Origin: Brevundimonas sp. SL130
GTDB taxonomy: Bacteria; Pseudomonadota; Alphaproteobacteria; Caulobacterales; Caulobacteraceae
Assembly: GCF_026625805.1 (NCBI RefSeq)
Contig: NZ_CP113064.1
Span: 1,364,001-1,428,000 of the forward strand
Length of the DNA stretch: 64,000 bases
Reading direction: 5' to 3'
Both the position numbers and the translations under genes were made by a program. Position 1 is the first letter of the stretch, and every line of letters starts with the position of its first letter. A model generated the notes under the pieces. The model had not been told where the DNA came from. It did not search any database and saw nothing but the letters and a program-made list of their open reading frames with translations. Positions 1 to 8,301 of the stretch are shown here, piece after piece.

Positions 1-1
1 G

Positions 2-172
2 ACCGGCATCGTGCAGCTGAAGGAAGGCGTCGAAATGATCATGCCCGGCGACAACGCCGAGCTGAACGTCGAACTGATCACCCCGATCGCCATGGATCAG
101 GGCCTGCGCTTCGCCATCCGTGAAGGCGGCCGCACCGTCGGCGCCGGCGTCGTCGCCAAGATCATCGAGTAG
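2..172 (+). CDS. tuf: Elongation factor Tu, C-terminal end (partial)
   Basis: This is the last 56 codons of EF-Tu, the GTPase that delivers aminoacyl-tRNA to the ribosome; the rest lies before the window. The reading frame is open from base 2 to a TAG stop. The encoded residues belong to beta-barrel domain 3, with the family signatures [20 protein letters not shown] and [16 protein letters not shown] before a final KIIE. A strong hairpin terminator follows about 80 bases later, so this copy ends its transcription unit here rather than running on into ribosomal protein genes. Identity is very secure. Which of the possible tuf copies it is cannot be told. Confidence 0.97.
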   Translation, partial: TGIVQLKEGVEMIMPGDNAELNVELITPIAMDQGLRFAIREGGRTVGAGVVAKIIE

Positions 173-190
173 TCGAGGATCTGACTCTAA

Positions 191-229
191 GCCTGGCCTA
201 AAGCGCGCACGCGCTGCTTGAGGCCAGGC
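191..229. other. Hairpin in the tuf 3' region
   Basis: Nine bases (GCCTGGCCT, 191-199) pair with AGGCCAGGC (221-229), and the interior contains a second complementary pair built on AGCGCG/CGCGCT. It lies between the tuf stop codon and the terminator, so it would be part of the tuf mRNA 3' end. It has no U-tract. A role in mRNA 3'-end stability is only an inference. Confidence 0.4.
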
Positions 230-248
230 ACTACAGTCGCCTAACAGA

Positions 249-279
249 ACGGCCCCCGGAGAAATCCGGGGGCCGTTTT
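249..279 (+). terminator. Rho-independent terminator of tuf
   Basis: A perfect 12-bp stem (ACGGCCCCCGGA, 249-260, with 265-276) closed by a GAAA tetraloop is followed by TTTT. It lies 77 bases after the tuf stop. On the other strand it lies downstream of the leftward DsbA-like gene ending at 311, so it may serve both, though the T-run is better for tuf. Confidence 0.85.
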
Positions 280-310
280 GCTGTGGGGATTGGAGCCTAG
301 CGGCGTCGGA

Positions 311-1099
311 TCAGCGCTTGGCCGCCTCGATCATCCGGGCGATCTTCGCGGGCTCGATACTGGCGGCGGCCTTGCCGTTGACGAAGAAGGTGGGGGTGCC
401 CTGGAGCTTCAGCGCTGCCGCTGTCGTGTGGATGTCGGCGATGTGGCGGGTGGTTTCGGGCGCGACGAGGGCCTGTTTGGCGCGGGCCAGTTCTACGCCG
501 TGCTCGGCCAGGATGCGATCGACGGCGTCCGGCGTCAGGGCCCGTTCGCGCATCAGGGCGTCATAGACCTCGAGATATTTGCCCTGCTGGTGCGCGGCCA
601 GGGCGGCGCGGGCGGCGTATTGCGAGGCGACATCCTCGCCTCGGTCCAGAATCGGCCAGTCCTTGAAGACGAAGCGGACGTCCGGATGGGCGGCCATCAG
701 GGCGCGGAACTGGGGCGCCACGGCCTTGCAGCCGGGGCAGCGGAAATCGAAGAACTCGATCACCGTCACCTTGGCGTCGGCGGGGCCGAAGGCGGGGTCG
801 CGGTTGTCGGGGGCCAGCAGGGCGGCGTTGGCCGTGGCGGCGGCGTTGGTCTCGTCGACGCGGGCCTGACCTTCCTTGGCCTGAAGCGCCAGGCTGGCTT
901 CCTGGAGCACCTCGGGGTGTTCCAGCAGATAGGCGCGGACGTCGCCGCCTGAGCCGCCGCCGAAATAGGGGGCTGCGGCCAGGCCCAGGGCCACGACCGA
1001 GACGCCCAGGGCGACATAGCCGGCGACGCCCCCGCTGAAACCGCCCTTCAAGGGATGCGGGGCGGTCGGGGTCTCAGGCGCGGGTGCGTCGTCGGTCAT
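311..1099 (-). CDS. DsbA-family thiol:disulfide oxidoreductase, membrane-anchored
   Basis: This 262-residue protein has a short cytoplasmic N-terminus, one hydrophobic segment (about residues 24-45) and a periplasmic thioredoxin-fold domain. A Com1/ScsC-like N-terminal helix (AYLLEHPEVLQEA, near 56-68) precedes the active site C121-P-G-C124 in the context FFDFRCPGCK. The cis-proline loop appears as GTPTFFVNG near the C-terminus. These features match DsbA/BdbD-type proteins that form or shuffle disulfides in exported proteins. It starts 29 bases after the stop of the M48 protease gene on the same strand, so the two are probably cotranscribed and both serve envelope protein quality control. The exact role (oxidase or isomerase) cannot be decided. 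Confidence 0.88.
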   Translation of the reverse strand: MTDDAPAPETPTAPHPLKGGFSGGVAGYVALGVSVVALGLAAAPYFGGGSGGDVRAYLLEHPEVLQEASLALQAKEGQARVDETNAAATANAALLAPDNRDPAFGPADAKVTVIEFFDFRCPGCKAVAPQFRALMAAHPDVRFVFKDWPILDRGEDVASQYAARAALAAHQQGKYLEVYDALMRERALTPDAVDRILAEHGVELARAKQALVAPETTRHIADIHTTAAALKLQGTPTFFVNGKAAASIEPAKIARMIEAAKR

Positions 1100-1128
1100 G
1101 AAGGCTCGCGGTCAGGATGGGTAGGGCG

Positions 1129-2529
1129 TCAGTTCAGCGTCGTCGGCTTGCGGGCGGCGTCGCGGCGATCAAGGTCCAACAGATCGTCAGGTGTGGCCCC
1201 GGACGCCAGGACGATGTCCACCGCCCGGCGCCATTCCATGGAGTTGGGGTCCAGCATGCTGCGGGCCCGCAAAGCGAACTGGGTCGCTTCGCGTTCCTGG
1301 CCGGCGGCGAAATAGTACTCGGCGGTGGCGAGACGCGCCTCGCCCTCCTTGCCCTGGGCGGCGTAGGCCTGACCCAGCAGGCGCCAGGCCATGGTGTTTT
1401 CGCGCTCCGCCACCGTCGCGTGCTTCAGCTGGTCGATGGCCTCATCCAGGTTCTTGGGATCGTCTGTGCCGATCAGGGCGTGGGCCAGGTTGATGCGCAG
1501 CAGGGGGGCGTCGGGCTTGAGCCGCACCGCTTCGCGGTGGGCGGCGACCGCTTCGGTTGGGCGACCCTCCTCGAAATAGATCTGGCCCTTCAGCTCGGCG
1601 AAATAGGGGTTTTGCGGATCCTCGGCGATCAGGGCGTCGACGGCGGCCAGAGCCTTGTCCGTCTGACCGTCGCGGTACCAGGCGATGGCGCGGGCGTAGC
1701 GGCCGGGCAGGGTGGCGTCGGTGGACGGATAGGCGCGCAGGGTGGTGTTCGGCGGGTCCATGAAGGCGTGGATCTTGGCCAGGATCAGGGCGTGCTGGGC
1801 CATCCGCTCGGGACTGTCGCGATGACCATAGTGGGGCTGGTCCTGGACATAGCGGCGCATGGACTCGATCCGCTGCGACGACAGGGGGTGGCTGCGGAAA
1901 TAGGGATAGCGGCGGGCGTCGGAGAAGACTTCCTGAGCGCGGAAATTCTCGAAGAAGGAGACCAGGCCCGCCCCGGATTCGCCGGCGCCTTCCAGCGCCC
2001 GCGCGCCGGTCAGGTCGGCCTCGCCCTCCTGGCTCTGCATATATTGAAGCGCGCCGATCGTGCCGAAATACTGGCTAGAGCCCAACAGGGCGACGCCGGC
2101 GTCCGGCGCGCCGGCGGCGATGGCCAGGGCGCCCAGGGCCATGGTCATGAACATCGGCTGTTTGGCGGCGTTCTGGGCCCCGTCGCGCAGGGTGTGGCGG
2201 TTCTTGATATGGCCTGCCTCGTGCGCCATCACGCCGAGCAGTTCGTTGGCGTTCTTGGTCCGCAGGATCAGGCCGGTGTTGACGCCCATGATCCGCCCGC
2301 GCGTGGCGAAGGCGTTTAAATCATTGTCATTGACCAGCAGGACCTCGATGTCCGCGGGGTTCAGACCCATGGAGACAAAGACAGGGTCGGCCCACTCCCG
2401 GATGATCCCCTCGATTTCGGTGTCGCGGATCAGGCTTTGGGCCGAGGCCTGGCCGGCGGCGACGAGGGCTGCAAAGCCCACCGCCGCCGCCGTCAGGATG
2501 CGGGATGCGGATCGGGGAAGCCAGGTCAT
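1129..2529 (-). CDS. M48-family metalloprotease with TPR domain (BepA-like)
   Basis: A 466-residue exported zinc protease. I chose the ATG at 2529 because it begins a clear signal peptide (MTWLPRSASR then a hydrophobic run to GQASA near residue 30); the frame is open further upstream but that part is not peptide-like. The catalytic HExxH is HEAGH at 103-107, and a downstream EGEAD supplies the likely third zinc ligand. The C-terminal third contains tetratricopeptide repeats (for example YFAELKGQIYFEEGRPTEAV). This architecture is that of BepA/YfgC, which degrades or helps assemble outer-membrane beta-barrel proteins such as LptD in the periplasm. It is followed closely by the DsbA-like gene, which fits a shared envelope role. 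Confidence 0.88.
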   Translation of the reverse strand: MTWLPRSASRILTAAAVGFAALVAAGQASAQSLIRDTEIEGIIREWADPVFVSMGLNPADIEVLLVNDNDLNAFATRGRIMGVNTGLILRTKNANELLGVMAHEAGHIKNRHTLRDGAQNAAKQPMFMTMALGALAIAAGAPDAGVALLGSSQYFGTIGALQYMQSQEGEADLTGARALEGAGESGAGLVSFFENFRAQEVFSDARRYPYFRSHPLSSQRIESMRRYVQDQPHYGHRDSPERMAQHALILAKIHAFMDPPNTTLRAYPSTDATLPGRYARAIAWYRDGQTDKALAAVDALIAEDPQNPYFAELKGQIYFEEGRPTEAVAAHREAVRLKPDAPLLRINLAHALIGTDDPKNLDEAIDQLKHATVAERENTMAWRLLGQAYAAQGKEGEARLATAEYYFAAGQEREATQFALRARSMLDPNSMEWRRAVDIVLASGATPDDLLDLDRRDAARKPTTLN

Positions 2530-2590
2530 GGCGTACTCCACAATATCGGCCGACCCCCCGTCAGCATTCTGACAGTCTAATCGTGACCGA

Positions 2591-5302
2591 TCAGCGGCGC
2601 CACCACCCACGCTTGGGCTTTTCGGGCGGGGCGACGATCTGGTTCGGATCTTCGGCGAGGATCGCCTCGACATCGACTTCAGGCGTCGGTGCGACGAAAG
2701 GCTCGGCCAGGACGGCGGGTTGCGGTTCGGCGGTCAGGGCTTCCTCGGGCGTGACGTCCAATTCCACCGGGGCGCCTTCGACCGGAGCCTCGTTCAGCTC
2801 GATCGCCGTGTCCGGGTGCGGTTCGACATGGGCCTCGACCTCCAGGGCCTCGGTGTCCGGCGTGACCTGGATCGCGGCATCGGCGCTGGCCGACTTGCGG
2901 CGGACGCGACGACGTTGAGGTTCCGCCGCAACCGAGGGGGCGTCAGCCTCGACCGCTTCAGCGGTCGGTTCGACGATCACGGCCATCGGGGTCTCGGGCG
3001 AGCCGTCGGGCGGCATGCCTTCGTTGGTGGCGCGGTTCTCGACCTTGATGTCTTGGCCGACAGCGTCGCCGCCCCGACCCCGGCCGCGACGACGGCGGCG
3101 ACGCGAACGCCCGCCTTCCTCGCCGGAGCCTTCGGACGCCACAGTGTCCAGACCTTCGACCTCGGCCTGGGCGGCCTGCGGACGCTCAGCACGATCCGGA
3201 CGTTCGGCGCGGGGCTCGGGACGGCCGGGGTTCAGCGGGTCGAACCAGACGTAAGGATCGTCCAGCGACGGGGTGCGGCCACGGACCCAGGTATAGACGT
3301 CGCGCTCGCCGTCCTCGCGGACGCGGCGACCGCCCCGGCGGCCCCGGCGGCGGCGGCGGCCGTTCTCGTCTTCTTCGTCGTCAGACGCGTCGTCGATATT
3401 CAGCGTATCGGCGGCTTCGACCGTTTCGGCGACCTCAGCGGTTTCGTCGTCACGACGCCCGCCGCGACGGCGGCGATTGCGGCCCCGGCCCCGATCACGA
3501 TCACGACCACCGGATTCGGCGCGTTCAGCCCGTTCACGCGGTTCGTCATCGTCGCTGTCCTCGCGGTCCAGCGCCTCGACGTCGTCGTCATCGTCGTCGC
3601 TGACGATCTCCTCGTCGTCGTCCTCATCCTCGTCTTCGTACAGGGACGGATCGAAGTCGTCGTCGAGGTTTGGCATCTCGATCTCGGGCGCGACGAAGTC
3701 CTCGTTCGTCTCGGTGCGATCGATATTGTGCTCGCCCTGGCCCAGGCTGTCATCGATCTGGACGATGACGTTCAGGCCGCGACGTTCCAGCAGCGCCTGC
3801 AGATAGGCGCGCTTGTGGTTCAGGATGTACAGGCCGACGGCGGTGCAGACCTTCAGCACCACGACGCCCGCACCGTTCTTGCCGGCCTCGATATCGACCG
3901 CGCGCAGGGTCATCAGGGCGGCGGATTCAGCGGAGCGGATGCGGCCCGTGCCCTGGCAGTGGGGGCAGGCCTCGGTGGCGCCCTCGATCACGCCCAGGCG
4001 GCGACGCTGGCGGCTGATCTCCATCAGGCCGAACGGCGAGATGCGGCCCATCTGGATGCGGGCGCGGTCTGAGGACAGCGCCTCTTTCAGCACGCGTTCG
4101 ACGGCGCGGTTGTTCTTGCCCTCATCCATGTCGATGAAGTCGATGACCACCAGGCCGGCGAGGTCGCGCAGGCGCAGCTGGCGGGCGGCTTCCTCGGCCG
4201 CTTCCATATTGGTCTTGAACGCTGTCTGTTCGACGTTGCGTTCCTTGGTGGCGCGACCCGAGTTCACGTCGATGGCCACCAGGGCCTCGGTCTGGTTGAT
4301 CACCAGATAGCCGCCAGACTTCAGCGGCACGACCGGCTGGTGGATCTGGGTCAGCAGCTCTTCGATGCCGTTGGCGGCGAACAGGGGCCGCGAGCCGCGA
4401 TACAGGTGAACCTTCTTGGCCTGGGCCGGCATCAGCACGCGCATGAAGTCGCGCGCTTCCTTGAAGCCCTCGACGCCTTCGACCTGGATGCCGTCGAAAT
4501 CCTTGTCGAACATGTCGCGCACGGCGCGGCGGACCAGGTTCTCTTCCTCGTAGATGACCGAGGGCGCGTGAGAGGCGAGGGTGGTCTCGCGGATCGTCTC
4601 CCACAGGCGCAGCAGATATTGGTAGTCGCGCTTGATCTCGGCCTTGGTGCGTTTGGCGCCGGCCGTGCGGATGATCAGGCCCATGCCCTTGGGCACTTCA
4701 AGCGCCGAGACGGCGCTCTTGAGGCGGCGACGGTCCGAGGTGTTGGTGATCTTGCGGCTGATGCCGCCGCCCTTGCCGGTGTTGGGCATCAGGACGCAGT
4801 AGCGGCCGGCCAGCGACAGCCAGGTGGTCAGGGCCGCGCCCTTGGCGCCGCGTTCGTCCTTGACGACCTGGACCAGCAGGATCTGGCGGCGCTTGATGAC
4901 GTCCTGGATCTTGTAACGACGCATCAGGCGGCGCTTCAGGCGCTCTTCGTCCGCCAAGGCGGCTTCGGGATCGGCGTCGTCGTCGGACTCGCGACCCAGA
5001 TCGTCGTCATCGTCCTCGTCGTGCGCTTCGGCCATGATGGCTTCGCGGTCGGCGACCGGGATTTGATAATAGTCCGGGTGGATCTCGTTGAAGGCCAGGA
5101 AGCCGTGGCGGTTGCCGCCGTATTCGATGAACGCAGCCTGGAGGCTGGGTTCTACGCGGGTGACCTTGGCGAGATAGATGTTGCCGCGAAGCTGGCGCTT
5201 CGCACGGGATTCGAAATCGAATTCTTCAATTTGGCGTCCGTCGACGATCGCGACCCGGGTTTCTTCCGGGTGGGCCGCGTCGATCAGCATGGTCTTTGAC
5301 AT
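2591..5302 (-). CDS. rne: Ribonuclease E
   Basis: A 903-residue endoribonuclease, scaffold of the RNA degradosome. I took the ATG at 5302 (MSKTMLIDAAHPEETRVAIV), the usual N-terminus. The S1 domain (about 35-150) carries an acidic and helical insertion (AHDEDDDDDLGRE), as in Caulobacter. Catalytic Mg-binding aspartates sit in AIDVNSGRATKE and VVIDFIDMD, and the zinc link is CPHCQGTGR. The C-terminal ~400 residues are low-complexity, with long acidic and arginine-rich runs typical of disordered RNA- and protein-binding tails. The last residues, KPKRGWWRR, contain the Gly-Trp-Trp motif that in Caulobacter docks polynucleotide phosphorylase. A long upstream region with palindromes could support feedback control of its own mRNA, as known for other rne genes. 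Confidence 0.98.
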   Translation of the reverse strand: MSKTMLIDAAHPEETRVAIVDGRQIEEFDFESRAKRQLRGNIYLAKVTRVEPSLQAAFIEYGGNRHGFLAFNEIHPDYYQIPVADREAIMAEAHDEDDDDDLGRESDDDADPEAALADEERLKRRLMRRYKIQDVIKRRQILLVQVVKDERGAKGAALTTWLSLAGRYCVLMPNTGKGGGISRKITNTSDRRRLKSAVSALEVPKGMGLIIRTAGAKRTKAEIKRDYQYLLRLWETIRETTLASHAPSVIYEEENLVRRAVRDMFDKDFDGIQVEGVEGFKEARDFMRVLMPAQAKKVHLYRGSRPLFAANGIEELLTQIHQPVVPLKSGGYLVINQTEALVAIDVNSGRATKERNVEQTAFKTNMEAAEEAARQLRLRDLAGLVVIDFIDMDEGKNNRAVERVLKEALSSDRARIQMGRISPFGLMEISRQRRRLGVIEGATEACPHCQGTGRIRSAESAALMTLRAVDIEAGKNGAGVVVLKVCTAVGLYILNHKRAYLQALLERRGLNVIVQIDDSLGQGEHNIDRTETNEDFVAPEIEMPNLDDDFDPSLYEDEDEDDDEEIVSDDDDDDVEALDREDSDDDEPRERAERAESGGRDRDRGRGRNRRRRGGRRDDETAEVAETVEAADTLNIDDASDDEEDENGRRRRRGRRGGRRVREDGERDVYTWVRGRTPSLDDPYVWFDPLNPGRPEPRAERPDRAERPQAAQAEVEGLDTVASEGSGEEGGRSRRRRRRGRGRGGDAVGQDIKVENRATNEGMPPDGSPETPMAVIVEPTAEAVEADAPSVAAEPQRRRVRRKSASADAAIQVTPDTEALEVEAHVEPHPDTAIELNEAPVEGAPVELDVTPEEALTAEPQPAVLAEPFVAPTPEVDVEAILAEDPNQIVAPPEKPKRGWWRR

Positions 5303-5757
5303 GGAAAGTCTCTCTCTGGCGCGCGCAGGCCGACCGTCCCGGAACACCGGGTAGGGTCATGGCGGCTCGCCGAACGGGGGGAAGGGCCGGCGCACGCGAC
5401 ATCCCTTCGCCGGGAAGGGCGAAGCAGGCTTGATCAAGCCGTTGGGGAGCGCAGGCGGAAAGGCCCATGGAGGTCGTCGGTCCTGAACCGGGCGCGCCAA
5501 TCCCTGGGGAAGGCCGCAACCCTGGTCCGCTCTTTGAACCATCGGCGGCGCCGGGGCGGTTCTCGGATTGGTGAAAGTCAGCGCCGCGAGGAGGGCGCGC
5601 CGGTATTCGCAAAGGCGAAAAGGCGCGATCGGTTCGCGGACGGTTCACATCATAGTCACGCCGCACGCGAATTAAAAGGTGTTCGGCCTTAACCCCCTGA
5701 ATACGAGCGTCTGGCATGATGAAGCTCAAGTTCGCGTAGGATGGGTTCGACGTCGTT
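5303..5757. promoter_or_regulatory. 455-bp divergent region between rne and amiC
   Basis: No credible gene is seen here; open frames lack codon bias and family resemblance. The part nearest rne would form its 5' leader. It contains a stem-loop CTTCGCC/GGCGAAG (5405-5411 with 5418-5424) followed at once by the perfect 14-bp palindrome GGCTTGATCAAGCC (5427-5440). Nearer amiC the sequence becomes AT-richer (about 5640-5710), where a promoter is likely, but I could not fix convincing -35 and -10 boxes. A structured rne leader of this length would fit autoregulation by RNase E, which is an inference from other bacteria. Confidence 0.5.
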
Positions 5758-6981
5758 ATGGACGGTCGTTTTTTGACAGGTGTGGTGCGCTGGGGCGCGA
5801 GGGAATGGGCGATGACCGCCTTGGCCTTCGTCGTCATATGCGTTGTCGCGCTGTTCGCGACGCGTGGTTTCGCCTGGGGCGCCCAGGGTGATGTTCTGGG
5901 AATTCGCTTCGGCGCCGACGGCGACCGGACGCGGGTCGTCATCGATCTGGACAAGTCGACGCAGGGGCGGGTGATCGACACGGGCGTGGACGGACGCGTC
6001 ACCCTGGCGCTGAACGGCGTCGCGCCCGGCCGGGGCCTGAACGGCGGCGGATCGGGCCTAGTTCGCTCCTATCAGGTCAGCGCAGCGGGCGGCGCCTCGC
6101 GCGTTCAACTGGAGCTGGCGCGCGGAAGCCAGATCGAGCGCCGCTTCCTGCTGCCGCCCGGCGACGGGGTGGCCCATTATCGTTACGTTGTGGATCTGAA
6201 GGCTGTGGGCGGGGCTGTGCCTGCGCCACCGGCCGCTCCACGTTCGACGCCGGCTCCCCGGCGGGCCGAGCGTCCGCTGATCGTGATCGACGCGGGGCAT
6301 GGCGGACGCGACCCTGGCGCCAGCGGGGCCAAGGTCAGCGAAAGTCAGGTCACTCTGGCCGCCGCCTTGGCCCTGAAGGCCGAGTTGGAGCGGACCGGCC
6401 GGTATCGCGTGCGTCTGACGCGTGAGACCAACACCTATGTCGATCTGTACCGCCGCGTCTCCATCGCGCGCCAGGCCGACGCCGACCTGTTCATCTCGCT
6501 GCACGCGGACGCCGGGAGCGATCCGGCCGTGCGCGGGGCCAGCGTCTATACCCTGTCCGAACAGGGCGCCGGTCGGGCTGTGCGCGAGTTCACGCGGACC
6601 GACAACTGGCACCGCGAACTGCACCTGCCGGGGCGTGACCCCTCGGTGGACCGTATTCTGCTGGACATGACCCAGCGCGCCACCCAGAACCGCTCGGCCC
6701 AGTTCGCGCGCGTCCTGCTGACCCACCTGGAAGGCTCGGACCATCCGCTGCTGCGTCGCAGCCACCGCGATGCGGGCCTGGCCGTGCTGCTGGCGCCCGA
6801 CGTGCCGGCGGTGCTGCTGGAAATGGGCTTCATCACCAATCCCGAGGACGAGCGACTGCTGACCGACGAGCGCGCGCGTCGTCGTCTGATGAAGTCGGTC
6901 GCCGACGGTATCGATCGCTATTTCCGCGAGCCGCCCGCCCCGCTGATGACCGCGTCGAACGATGGAGCGGGACAGCCCTGA
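5758..6981 (+). CDS. amiC: N-acetylmuramoyl-L-alanine amidase with AMIN domain
   Basis: A 407-residue exported cell-wall hydrolase that cuts the amide bond between MurNAc and the stem peptide, needed for separating daughter cells. A hydrophobic export signal spans about residues 18-40. Then come an AMIN domain (about 45-150, GDVLGIRFGADGDRTRVVID), a proline/alanine linker and an Amidase_3 catalytic domain with zinc-site motifs VIDAGHGGRDPGASG, LFISLHADAG and the catalytic glutamate in LLEMGFITNPEDE. The ATG at 5758 gives a long basic N-region; an internal ATG at 5812 is a possible alternative start. It is divergent from rne, as I recall for Caulobacter, but the penicillin-binding protein gene I would expect next is absent. 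Confidence 0.93.
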   Translation: MDGRFLTGVVRWGAREWAMTALAFVVICVVALFATRGFAWGAQGDVLGIRFGADGDRTRVVIDLDKSTQGRVIDTGVDGRVTLALNGVAPGRGLNGGGSGLVRSYQVSAAGGASRVQLELARGSQIERRFLLPPGDGVAHYRYVVDLKAVGGAVPAPPAAPRSTPAPRRAERPLIVIDAGHGGRDPGASGAKVSESQVTLAAALALKAELERTGRYRVRLTRETNTYVDLYRRVSIARQADADLFISLHADAGSDPAVRGASVYTLSEQGAGRAVREFTRTDNWHRELHLPGRDPSVDRILLDMTQRATQNRSAQFARVLLTHLEGSDHPLLRRSHRDAGLAVLLAPDVPAVLLEMGFITNPEDERLLTDERARRRLMKSVADGIDRYFREPPAPLMTASNDGAGQP

Positions 6982-7014
6982 AGGCGTCCCGCTCGACCTG
7001 TTCAGGATCGCATT

Positions 7015-7914
7015 TCAGGCGGCGATGACGCCGGCGTCTTTTCTATGGGCGACCGGTGTTGAGAGGCTGCGGATCGCAGCCCGGGGCGTTTCGATCCAAC
7101 GTTCCAACATGGGGAGAACGTCTGGGCAGGTCTCCTGGTCGAACTTGCGCGCGAACAGGGAGGGGCTGGCCTTCAGCGCCGCCGTATCCGCGATCGTATA
7201 GGTCCGGGGCCGCAATTTGATGTCGCCGTCGGGGATCCAGTCGATCATCCGCATGTCGTCGTTGACCATCGGCCCGTGGACCTCGGTATTGTTCATCACG
7301 GTCTGGAAGAAGCCCTCGTCGGCGATGAAGGTGTGGCGGTAGAAGGCCTTGAACCGGTCCGCCGCCTTGTCGTGGCAAACGAATTCGCAGAAGCGCCGGC
7401 TGACCATCATCCACTGATTGCCGATATAGGGGGTGGCACCGCGCAGGAACGGACGGCGCAGCAGGGTTCGGACGATGCCTTTGGGCCGTTCGAAGACCAG
7501 ATTGCGCACGCGGTTCATGGTGTCGGGCCGGACCTTCTTCTGATCGACGGCGCGGATGAACTCCTGCCCGGGATGGCGAGCCAGGAAGGCCTTGATCTCT
7601 GCCTGGGACTTGAGAGGAAAGTCCTGTCCGCTCAGGTTGATGAACACCGACCAGTCGTCGCTCATTTCCAACAACCGCTTCATCCCGCGCAATTCGGCGT
7701 CGATCAGGCTGTAGCCGCCCCACAGGGCGCGGCGGCTCTCGATCACGGCGGCGTTGGCGTAGGGCGCCAGGAGGTCGCGAATCTGCTGCTCCAACTCGGG
7801 GCCTGAGTTCCGATCCACATGGACGACATAGTGGTTCGCGGGGTCATAGACGGCTTCGAACAGGCGTTTGAACTGTTCGGGATAGCGGTGGACCAGGATC
7901 AGATAACCGATCAT
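7015..7914 (-). CDS. GT14-like (core-2/I-branching) glycosyltransferase
   Basis: About 299 residues. I selected the ATG at 7914 (MIGYLILVHRYPEQFKRL), which has a GAGGGGAG ribosome-binding site some ten bases upstream; a longer in-frame start has none. The motifs LVHR, YVVHVDRNSG, the WGGYSLIDAEL segment and FINLSGQDFPL are those of the Branch family (GT14), whose members add N-acetylglucosamine or related sugars to glycans. There is no membrane segment, so it should act in the cytoplasm or at the inner face of the membrane. It converges on amiC and has no polysaccharide cluster beside it, so the acceptor is unknown. Family call is firm; sugar specificity is not. Confidence 0.82.
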   Translation of the reverse strand: MIGYLILVHRYPEQFKRLFEAVYDPANHYVVHVDRNSGPELEQQIRDLLAPYANAAVIESRRALWGGYSLIDAELRGMKRLLEMSDDWSVFINLSGQDFPLKSQAEIKAFLARHPGQEFIRAVDQKKVRPDTMNRVRNLVFERPKGIVRTLLRRPFLRGATPYIGNQWMMVSRRFCEFVCHDKAADRFKAFYRHTFIADEGFFQTVMNNTEVHGPMVNDDMRMIDWIPDGDIKLRPRTYTIADTAALKASPSLFARKFDQETCPDVLPMLERWIETPRAAIRSLSTPVAHRKDAGVIAA

Positions 7915-8180
7915 GCGTTTTCGCTCCCCTCGGATGAGAGAGAAAGCGCCGTCGCGACGTGCGTGACGGACAGCTTGATGAGCCATGTCATAGGGAAGGC
8001 TGGTTTCGCATGGTGGTCAAACCGGATCCGATCAACCGCCTGACGGCGGTTCGCGCCTCGGCGACCATCCTCCTATTTGGGAAGTCCTGGCGAAAACGCC
8101 ATGGGCGAGAACGCGGCTCGGCCTCATTTGCCGGTCGGGCGGCTGTTAGGGTGGGTCTTTGAACAGGAAGACCGATCCGC

Positions 8181-8288
8181 ATGAAAGAGAGCAAGGGCAA
8201 GACCAAGAAGGCGGCGCCGCCCAAGAAGAACGCGTCGCAGCCCAGCCTGAAAAACCTGACGCCCGTGCCCGGGCGGCCTTCGAAATAG
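8181..8288 (+). CDS. Small lysine-rich protein (35 aa), putative
   Basis: An ATG frame of 35 codons starting MKESKGKTKKAAPPKK and ending GRPSK. It has strong third-position G/C bias like its neighbours and a CAGGAAG ribosome-binding site 11 bases upstream. About a quarter of the residues are lysine, with alanine and proline, and no hydrophobic segment. It could be a small nucleic-acid-associated or disordered protein, but I recognise no family. It converges on the J-domain gene. The preceding 266 bases (7915-8180) hold no other gene that I can support; the promoters of this frame and of the leftward GT14 gene would have to lie there. Confidence 0.42.
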   Translation: MKESKGKTKKAAPPKKNASQPSLKNLTPVPGRPSK

Positions 8289-8301
8289 GCGCGACGCCGC
8301 C

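Noticed and set aside
173..310. tRNA gene after tuf
   Set aside because: The inverted repeat there is a single hairpin; there is no T-arm GTTCRANNC or cloverleaf spacing.
2720..4072. Long plus-strand open frame of 450 codons across rne
   Set aside because: It is antisense to the well-supported RNase E gene and exists because GC-rich codons rarely form stops on the other strand. No family resemblance.
5226..6002. Minus-strand open frame of 258 codons between rne and amiC
   Set aside because: It overlaps both real genes, has no start context and no domain; the only sensible part is the start of rne in another frame.
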